Source: Deltaproteobacteria bacterium (GTDB lineage Bacteria > Desulfobacterota > Desulfobacteria > Desulfobacterales > ETH-SRB1). From it: 7,569 bases of DNA. Shown here piece after piece: positions 1 through 5,218 of the stretch (position 1 is the first letter of the stretch; each line of letters begins with the position of its first letter). The notes beneath the pieces are model-generated. The model made no database searches and was not told the DNA's origin. It worked only from the letters and a program-made list of their open reading frames with translations. Position numbers and translations under genes: made by a program. Location: the NCBI GenBank assembly GCA_030627405.1, contig DAOUSD010000064.1:1-7569 (forward strand). The letters run 5' to 3'.

Positions 1-123
1 CACCGCATATAGACACACTGAGCCGGACATTTCTTTTCATACTAAGAAAAGTGGCGTTTAATCAAGCAGTTTTCTCTGGTCGTAAAATAATACCCCGGAC
101 CAGTAAACCAGATCCTGACACCA

Positions 124-158
124 AAATGGCGCACGGGCAGACCGCACCGTTCCCATTT
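124..158. repeat. Imperfect inverted repeat (hairpin)
   Basis: AAATGG (124-129) pairs with CCATTT (153-158), and ACGG (133-136) pairs with CCGT (147-150). The two stems are separated by a small asymmetric internal loop and closed by a 10-nt loop. Together this gives ten base pairs. No T-run follows on either strand, so it does not look like a factor-independent terminator. It could be part of a small extragenic repeat. Confidence 0.35.
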
Positions 159-198
159 CGATAACCCCTGAACCCCCGAACCATGAATCCGTGAACGG
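159..198. repeat. Degenerate octamer tandem repeat (NNTGAACC type)
   Basis: Five successive 8-nt units can be read in register: CGATAACC, CCTGAACC, CCCGAACC, ATGAATCC and GTGAACGG. They share a loose consensus of two variable bases followed by TGAACC. The copies have diverged, which suggests an old simple-sequence expansion in noncoding DNA. No function is apparent, and the reading frames across it close quickly. Confidence 0.4.
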
Positions 199-226
199 TT
201 ACATCGGATCATTACGAGTTTGATTC

Positions 227-255
227 TTGTCTTCTGAAAGCCTTTCCTGTATAAA
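227..255 (+). promoter_or_regulatory. Candidate sigma-70 promoter for the SNF2 gene
   Basis: TTGTCT (227-232) matches four of six bases of the -35 consensus, and TATAAA (250-255) matches five of six bases of the -10 consensus. The spacer is 17 nt. Transcription would start near 262 and give a leader of about 200-250 nt that includes the TAGC-type hairpin at 326-385. This is pattern matching only; AT-rich DNA yields such matches by chance. No -24/-12 (sigma-54) pair was seen in the leader. Confidence 0.35.
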
Positions 256-325
256 ACCTAAATTAGTGTTTGTCCGAAAAGTATTTCTTTCAATACCGGC
301 AATAGTTTCAGCTTATTTGTAAAAA

Positions 326-400
326 AGCTATTAGCCATTAGCGGTTAGCTTTTAGCTAAAGGCTAATAGCTAATAGCTAATAGCTAATAGCTAAAAGCTT
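326..400. repeat. GCTAATA heptamer tandem array inside a long inverted repeat
   Basis: The right half has four perfect tandem copies of GCTAATA (362-389), then one variant GCTAAAA (390-396) and a GCTT tail. The left half has four head-to-tail heptamers in the opposite sense: TATTAGC (329-335), CATTAGC (336-342), GGTTAGC (343-349) and TTTTAGC (350-356). Around a central palindrome TTTAGCTAAA (351-360), positions 326-355 pair with 356-385 with only two mismatches (343/368 and 336/375) and two G-T pairs. That makes a hairpin of nearly 30 bp with almost no loop. The extra heptamers on the right allow slipped pairing. No T-tract follows, so a terminator is unlikely. Confidence 0.85.
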
Positions 401-498
401 TAATGTGAGAATAGCAGCCAACTGACTATACCTCGGAAGGTTATAAATCGCATTTTTTTCGGTGAGCAATGAGCATCAAGAGCAAGGCGCGAAGGTGT

Positions 499-502
499 GG
501 AG
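499..502 (+). promoter_or_regulatory. Shine-Dalgarno GGAG supporting the ATG at 510
   Basis: GGAG at 499-502 sits 7 nt before the in-frame ATG at 510. The upstream in-frame GTG at 462 has only T-rich sequence at the usual distance, and the GGAAGG at 435-440 is about 21 nt away. This favours 510 as the SNF2 start, although it lies inside the longer reading frame. Confidence 0.5.
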
Positions 503-509
503 TCGGCCC

Positions 510-3191
510 ATGCAGAAAACAATAAATCAGGAATTAAACGTTGTTGTTATGCCAACTGGTTACCTTCAGTTGGAATGGACGGATGCGCAAAATGACATAG
601 GCAAGAGCAGCAGTGTGTTACAAAAAGAGATATACAGACGTTTCTCCGCGGACACGGATTCATGGCTTTTGTTCCTGGGGTTTTGTGATCATCGGGTCCA
701 GCTTTCCCCCTCTCTTGAATACTGGCGGAATTTTACAGGGGCTTTTGCCAAAAGATTGAGCCAGACACCTGACTTGGAAATCCTGCGCCATAAAGCAAAG
801 GTTTTGATAGAACAAGATGATTTAAAGATGCATTTAGAGCGGGTCCCGATGATGACCGGTTCGGAATACCTGAGCACGGAATTGCTTGAGGATGTATGGG
901 AAAGATTAAACCGCGCATTTACCCTTGCGATCAAATCTTTTGGCGGAACCGTTGAAGATTTTATCAGGGCATACAGCCCCAATGTGCATCTTGTAGGAAG
1001 GGTTTTTTTCCATCTTGTAGAAAATAAAAGCGACGATTATCCATTTGCTTTTATGGCAACGTATTCCACTGGGCTAAATAAGCAGGGACGTTCCAAACAC
1101 CTCCCACTTAAATACGCATTGCGGGAATATGAAAATGATGAACTCCTGGAACTTCTCACAACAGTGCATCTATCCGCAAAAAAGAGTCCGCTGATTACAG
1201 ATCTTCTTGAAACAGGAGAGCTTTTTCATCCTCTTTTATGGACAGCAAAAGAAGCATTTTCTTTTCTAAAAGAAATCCCTGTTTATGAAAAATCAGGCAT
1301 TTTGTGCAGAATTCCAAACTGGTGGAAAGGGAACAAGTCAAGTCTGAGACTGAATCTTAGCGTTGGCGATTCCAAGCCATCTTTTGTTGGTATGGATGCA
1401 ATCCTGAATTTCAATGCGCGGTTATTTTTAGGGAACACGCAGATTTCAGAAAAGGAGGCAAAACAATTACTAGATGAGTCAGAGGGGCTCGCCTTCATAA
1501 AGAACAAGTGGGTGGCTGTGGATCAGGAAAAACTGAAGCAGATTATGGATGCCTATGAAAAAGCAAAAGCCATGACGCATGATGATGGATTGAGTCTGAG
1601 GGATGCCCTCAGGATTCAGCTTATGCCTGAAAAGTTTCTGGGCATTGACACGCAGGAAATAGATCATGATATTTCAAACGGAAAATGGCTGGAATCGGTC
1701 ACGGGAAAACTGCGAGATCCTGCTCTGATCACTTCGGTAATGCCAGGCAAAGGATTTAAGGCAAAGCTGAGAAAATATCAAAAAATGGGATTAAACTGGC
1801 TCTATTTCTTGCATTCACTTCAGTTCGGGGCCTGCCTGGCAGATGATATGGGTCTCGGCAAAACCGTTCAGGTACTTGCGTTTTTAAATAAAATAAAAAA
1901 TGATGTTAAGACATCAGGAAAATCTGATAAAGCCAGTCTTTTAATAGTCCCGGCCTCTCTTATTTCCAATTGGGACAATGAGATTAAGCGATTCTCCCCT
2001 GAAATTAAATTTCATATTGCGCATTCAGGCGCCGGCATGAAGAAAGACAATGTTCCAAAGGACAAAAAATCTTTAGATGCATTCGATCTTGTTATAACAA
2101 CATATGCCTTGATTCAAAGGCATGAATGGCTGCAAGCCTATTCTTGGAACTACATTATCCTGGATGAGGCGCAGGCCATTAAAAATCCGGGGACAAAACA
2201 GGCTAAAGCGATAAAAAATCTCACCTCCCGCAACAGGATCGTAATGACAGGAACACCTATTGAAAATCGTCTGACAGACCTCTGGTCATTATTTGATTTT
2301 TTAAATCCGGGACTGCTCGGGAATGCCGGAGAGTTCAAGCAATTTTCAAAAGGTCTGAAAGATGACAATTCCGGCTATTCAAGATTGCGCAAGCTCATCA
2401 GCCCATATATCTTAAGACGATTAAAGACCGACAAATCAGTTATTTCCGATCTCCCTGAAAAGGTTGAAATGAAAACATATGCGCCTTTAAGTAAAAAACA
2501 GGTTCTATTATATAAAAATATAGTTGAAGAAATAAAGCAAACAATCGCCGAAACAGAGGGTATCCAGAGAAAGGGGCTGATTCTTTCTTCGCTTATGAAG
2601 TTTAAGCAGATCTGCAATCACCCGGATCAATATCTCGGAACCGGAGGATTTGAAGAAAAAGAGAGCGGCAAATTCTTAAGACTTCGTGAAATCTGCGAAA
2701 CAATATATGACAAAAGAGAAAAAGTCCTGATTTTTACCCAGTTCAAGGAAATAACGGAGCCGCTTTGCGATTTTCTGGAAAACATCTTTAAGCGAAAGGG
2801 ATTAATTTTGCACGGAAGTGTGGCATTAAGCAAAAGAAAGAAAATTATTGAACAATTCCAGAGTCAAAGCTATGTTCCATTTATGGTGTTGTCCTTAAAG
2901 GCCGGCGGTGTAGGCTTAAATCTGACAGAAGCAAATCATGTGATTCATTTCGACCGCTGGTGGAATCCTGCCGTGGAAAACCAGGCAACCGACCGTGTAT
3001 TTAGAATCGGTCAAAAAAAGAATGTTATTGTACACAAGTTTTTGACCAAGGGCACTGTGGAAGAGAGAATTGACATGATGCTGGAAGAAAAATCAAGGTT
3101 GTCACAGGACGTTATTGCCGGCACCGGTGATGCCCGGATAACCGAAATGAAAGATGATGAATTGGTGGATCTTTTTAGATTGAAATTGTAA
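510..3191 (+). CDS. SNF2-family DNA-dependent ATPase (bacterial HepA/COG0553 type)
   Basis: This is a superfamily 2 ATPase of the SWI2/SNF2 branch. The family uses ATP to move along double-stranded DNA and displace bound proteins rather than to unwind strands. From ATG 510 it has 893 residues; a GTG at 462 would add 16. Residues 1 to about 250 are not recognised. About 250-375 resemble the bacterial SNF2-associated domain (PF12419-like), including a PNWW motif. The ATPase core shows motif I DMGLGKT (446-452, Lys451), motif II DEAQ (552-555), motif III TGTPIEN (580-586), motif V with AGGVGLNLT (798-806), the SNF2 signature DRWWNP (815-820) and motif VI with DRVFRIGQ (828-835). All are intact. 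The gene ends 19 nt before the SWIM gene, suggesting co-transcription and a joint role in DNA transactions. The family call is secure; the cellular role is unknown. Confidence 0.93.
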   Translation: MQKTINQELNVVVMPTGYLQLEWTDAQNDIGKSSSVLQKEIYRRFSADTDSWLLFLGFCDHRVQLSPSLEYWRNFTGAFAKRLSQTPDLEILRHKAKVLIEQDDLKMHLERVPMMTGSEYLSTELLEDVWERLNRAFTLAIKSFGGTVEDFIRAYSPNVHLVGRVFFHLVENKSDDYPFAFMATYSTGLNKQGRSKHLPLKYALREYENDELLELLTTVHLSAKKSPLITDLLETGELFHPLLWTAKEAFSFLKEIPVYEKSGILCRIPNWWKGNKSSLRLNLSVGDSKPSFVGMDAILNFNARLFLGNTQISEKEAKQLLDESEGLAFIKNKWVAVDQEKLKQIMDAYEKAKAMTHDDGLSLRDALRIQLMPEKFLGIDTQEIDHDISNGKWLESVTGKLRDPALITSVMPGKGFKAKLRKYQKMGLNWLYFLHSLQFGACLADDMGLGKTVQVLAFLNKIKNDVKTSGKSDKASLLIVPASLISNWDNEIKRFSPEIKFHIAHSGAGMKKDNVPKDKKSLDAFDLVITTYALIQRHEWLQAYSWNYIILDEAQAIKNPGTKQAKAIKNLTSRNRIVMTGTPIENRLTDLWSLFDFLNPGLLGNAGEFKQFSKGLKDDNSGYSRLRKLISPYILRRLKTDKSVISDLPEKVEMKTYAPLSKKQVLLYKNIVEEIKQTIAETEGIQRKGLILSSLMKFKQICNHPDQYLGTGGFEEKESGKFLRLREICETIYDKREKVLIFTQFKEITEPLCDFLENIFKRKGLILHGSVALSKRKKIIEQFQSQSYVPFMVLSLKAGGVGLNLTEANHVIHFDRWWNPAVENQATDRVFRIGQKKNVIVHKFLTKGTVEERIDMMLEEKSRLSQDVIAGTGDARITEMKDDELVDLFRLKL

Positions 3192-3198
3192 GAAAAAC

Positions 3199-3204
3199 GG
3201 GGGG
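3199..3204 (+). promoter_or_regulatory. Ribosome binding site GGGGGG deciding the SWIM gene start
   Basis: Six G residues directly abut the ATG at 3205, which leaves no spacer for that codon. They lie 6 nt before the next in-frame ATG at 3211, a normal spacing. The second ATG is therefore the more likely start and removes only two residues. Confidence 0.5.
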
Positions 3205-3210
3205 ATGATT

Positions 3211-4278
3211 ATGGGCTATTGGGGAGGATCTTATCCGCCTTATGTATCTGTTGCAGAGAAAAAAGCAAAAGCAGCCAAAAAGCTGAAGCAGCTTAAAAAG
3301 AAAAATCCCGGCATTAAACCGGTTGTCATTGAAGGAAGCGCTATTGCCCTGTCTTGGTGGGGCAAATCATGGAACCAAAACCTTGAACGCTATGCAGACT
3401 ACAGCAATCGAATCGGCCGGGGACGAAGTTATGTGCGTCATGGAGCGGTGCTGGATCTTCAGATAGATTCAGGAAAGGTCGAAGCCCTGGTTCAGGGAAC
3501 AAGAGCAAAGCCATATTCCGTGATTGTTAAGATAAAGGCAATTAACGAAAAGATCTGGCAGGATATCAAGACCGCGTGCGGAGGCAATTTGGATTCCCTG
3601 CAGGAGCTTTTGGAGGGAAAATTTCCTAAAGCATTAAGTAATATCTTTATGGAACAGGGCACGGGCCTCTTTCCGTCGCCCAAAGACATAGAATTTTCCT
3701 GCAGTTGTCCTGACTGGGCATATATGTGCAAACATGTGGCTGCCACTCTGTATGGCATAGGCGCAAGGCTTGATGAAGACCCAGGTCTGTTTTTCAAGCT
3801 CAGAAAAGCCAGGATGAAGGATCTGGTAACCGGGGCAGTGGAAGACAAGACTCGCAAGCTGCTCGAAAAGGCCAAAAAGAAAACAAAAAGAGTCATTGCA
3901 GAATCAGATCTGGCGGATGTGTTTGGAATTGACATGGAAGACCCTGTTGTCCCCATTAAAAAGAGCGCTAAAGTTACAAAAAAATCAATAAAAAAGAAAA
4001 AGCCGTTGAGCCATGCGTCTGAGGAAACTAAAACCAAATCCAAAATTGGCAAATCAGGGAAGAAAACCGCTGCAAAGCAGGCCGCGCCCGGAAAAAAAGC
4101 TGAATTTCCATTTGATATAGTTGCAGGAATTGTCAGAAAAAGCAAAAAAGGGGTAACTGTCGCGCTTATTGGAGAAAAAACAGGGCTTGATGACAAACAG
4201 ATACGAAATTGTATTTACAGAGCCAAGAAACAGGGCAAGATCAAGAGCCTGAAAAGAGGCGTTTATGTGTCTTCTTAG
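3211..4278 (+). CDS. SWIM zinc-finger protein with C-terminal winged-helix-like domain
   Basis: This 355-residue protein resembles the uncharacterised bacterial SWIM family (COG4279). The N-terminus has the aromatic, glycine-rich start typical of the group, then a Lys/Ala-rich helix and a globular region with SWWGKSW near residue 50. The SWIM motif is complete: C164-x-C166-x6-C173-x-H175, expected to bind one zinc and to mediate DNA or protein contacts. About 195-300 is a strongly basic, Lys-rich, probably disordered linker. The last 55 or so residues (from FPFDIV) look like a winged helix-turn-helix, with a basic end. It follows the SNF2 gene by 19 nt. As I recall, SWIM domains in bacteria are repeatedly found with SNF2 ATPases, so a partner or DNA-targeting subunit is the best inference. 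No enzymatic motif is seen. Confidence 0.88.
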   Translation: MGYWGGSYPPYVSVAEKKAKAAKKLKQLKKKNPGIKPVVIEGSAIALSWWGKSWNQNLERYADYSNRIGRGRSYVRHGAVLDLQIDSGKVEALVQGTRAKPYSVIVKIKAINEKIWQDIKTACGGNLDSLQELLEGKFPKALSNIFMEQGTGLFPSPKDIEFSCSCPDWAYMCKHVAATLYGIGARLDEDPGLFFKLRKARMKDLVTGAVEDKTRKLLEKAKKKTKRVIAESDLADVFGIDMEDPVVPIKKSAKVTKKSIKKKKPLSHASEETKTKSKIGKSGKKTAAKQAAPGKKAEFPFDIVAGIVRKSKKGVTVALIGEKTGLDDKQIRNCIYRAKKQGKIKSLKRGVYVSS

Positions 4279-4307
4279 GGCTCGGAAAAAATATCAGTCT
4301 AAAAGAT

Positions 4308-4313
4308 AAGGAG
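4308..4313 (+). promoter_or_regulatory. Shine-Dalgarno AAGGAG of the binding-protein gene
   Basis: AAGGAG at 4308-4313 is the strongest ribosome binding site in the window. It lies 12 nt before ATG 4326, slightly long, and 6 nt before an in-frame CTG at 4320. Either start gives essentially the same signal peptide. It argues against longer starts upstream, such as ATG 4209 inside the SWIM gene. Confidence 0.55.
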
Positions 4314-4325
4314 ACGTATCTGATA

Positions 4326-5204
4326 ATGAAAAAGTTGAGTGACGGGTTAATAATTGGCGTACTTTTTATGTGTCTGTCAGTTGTTGCAAGCTATGCTGAG
4401 GAGGCAAAAAAGCCCATTACGATAGCTATGTTTCCTTGTACCGACGTGGTGATGAGCCTTAAAAAGTTCCACTCGTTGGTCACATATCTAAAACAAGAGA
4501 CCGGATTTGACATAGAGTTTATAGTCCCAAAGGATTTCGCAGAATTTGAGAGGGCGATCAAAAACAAAGACATAGAGTTCGTTTTTCTGGACCCCCAAAT
4601 CTATGTAATGTCAGCAGACTTGTATGACAAAAATACACTTATCAGCGCTCTAACCGGCAATGGGTTAACCTCCCATTCAGGCGTGGTCATTGCCAGAAAA
4701 GGCGGGGGTATAAACAAACTGGAGGACCTAAAAGGAAAGGTCGTAATGTTTGGGCCCAAGCTTTCCACAGCAAGATGGGTGGCGGCAAAAGTACTGTTTG
4801 AAGAAAGCGGCATAAACATCGATAAAGACCTGAAGGCTTATTCAAATGGGGGGTGTTGCGAAGATGTAGCCTTTAACATCTACCTTAAGGCAGTTGATGC
4901 CGGGGTGGTATGCGACCATTTTCTCAGGGAACATTCAAAAAAGCAGCAGGCACTTGGTGTTGATACTAAGCAGATTGTTGCCGTCTGCAGAACCGGATCG
5001 GTCCCAATGAGGGTGTTTGCCGCCCGCCAAGAGGTAAGTGACGACATCGTTACCAGGGTAAATCAAGCATTGCTCAGACTCGACAAAAACAAGCCTGCAC
5101 ATGCAAAGATACTGCACAGTGCTGAGTTAGGCGGATTTCAGAGGTCAAAGGATGGAGATTATGACGGCATAAGGATGCTGATGGGCGTAAAAACAGCAGA
5201 GTAA
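4326..5204 (+). CDS. Periplasmic PhnD-like solute-binding protein, probable sensor component
   Basis: This 292-residue protein fits the phosphate/phosphonate-binding (PhnD-type, PF12974-like) periplasmic family. Residues 1-24 form a signal peptide: MKK, a hydrophobic core to about 21, and a signal peptidase I site after S-Y-A24. No convincing lipobox is present. Typical family features are the first strand ITIAMFPC (31-38), VFLDPQIY (86-93), the segment LEDLKGKVVMFGP (132-144) and an ST pair (147-148) in the loop that binds the ligand in PhnD. Unusual features are cysteines at 38, 177, 178, 196 and 221, with the pair 177-178 followed by E-D at the usual ligand-proximal region. No ABC permease or ATPase is nearby; instead a sensor kinase follows after 14 nt. 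I infer that it presents a ligand to that kinase, as the related AioX does for AioS. The ligand is unknown, and an orphan transport role is the alternative. Confidence 0.82.
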   Translation: MKKLSDGLIIGVLFMCLSVVASYAEEAKKPITIAMFPCTDVVMSLKKFHSLVTYLKQETGFDIEFIVPKDFAEFERAIKNKDIEFVFLDPQIYVMSADLYDKNTLISALTGNGLTSHSGVVIARKGGGINKLEDLKGKVVMFGPKLSTARWVAAKVLFEESGINIDKDLKAYSNGGCCEDVAFNIYLKAVDAGVVCDHFLREHSKKQQALGVDTKQIVAVCRTGSVPMRVFAARQEVSDDIVTRVNQALLRLDKNKPAHAKILHSAELGGFQRSKDGDYDGIRMLMGVKTAE

Positions 5205-5207
5205 GGG

Positions 5208-5212
5208 CAGGG
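5208..5212 (+). promoter_or_regulatory. CAGGG ribosome binding site of the kinase gene
   Basis: CAGGG at 5208-5212 is 6 nt before ATG 5219. A second purine run, AAGGG at 5203-5207, is 5 nt before an in-frame TTG at 5213. The two candidate starts differ by two codons; ATG is preferred as the commoner start codon. Confidence 0.35.
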
Positions 5213-5218
5213 TTGCGC

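Larger units (their letters stand above)
1..461. other. Repeat-rich noncoding leader upstream of the SNF2 gene
   Basis: No convincing gene is visible on either strand here. The stretch holds several separate structures: a 6-bp inverted repeat (33-38 with 46-51), another 6-bp one (CTGGTC 76-81 with GACCAG 98-103), an imperfect hairpin (124-158), a degenerate octamer repeat (159-198), a sigma-70-like promoter (227-255) and the GCTAATA/TATTAGC hairpin and tandem array (326-400). Two very short reading frames exist, + 2-61 (open at the left edge) and - 58-156, but neither has enough evidence to be called a gene. Positions 401-461 contain only a purine-rich GGAAGG (435-440), which is too far from the GTG at 462 to act as its ribosome binding site. 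Confidence 0.6.

Noticed and set aside
76..103. CTGGTC/GACCAG inverted repeat as an operator
   Set aside because: A 6-bp match across 16 nt is weak, lies about 125 nt upstream of the candidate promoter, and has no second copy near any start.
326..400. CRISPR array or factor-independent terminator
   Set aside because: The units are 7 nt with no unique spacers, so it is not CRISPR. The hairpin is AT-rich and lacks a following T-run, so it is not a canonical terminator.
3492..4196. A 234-codon open frame on the - strand opposite the SWIM gene
   Set aside because: It is a mirror of the Lys-rich SWIM coding sequence: AAA and AAG codons read backwards as Phe and Leu, giving a Phe/Ser/Leu-rich product with no domain, and the + strand gene has clear motifs.
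510..4278. A known anti-phage defence system centred on the SNF2 gene
   Set aside because: No methyltransferase, phospholipase, nuclease or other defence partner is present; the only linked gene is the SWIM protein, so a defence role cannot be claimed from this window.
4209..4325. An N-terminal extension of the binding protein starting at ATG 4209
   Set aside because: It would overlap the SWIM gene by 70 nt and place 39 polar residues before a normal signal peptide. The strong AAGGAG at 4308 supports the start at 4326.
4508..4579. Repeated GACATAGAGTT at 4508-4518 and 4569-4579
   Set aside because: Both copies encode D-I-E-F in successive beta-strand segments of the binding protein; with only two copies this is most likely coincidence of similar codons.
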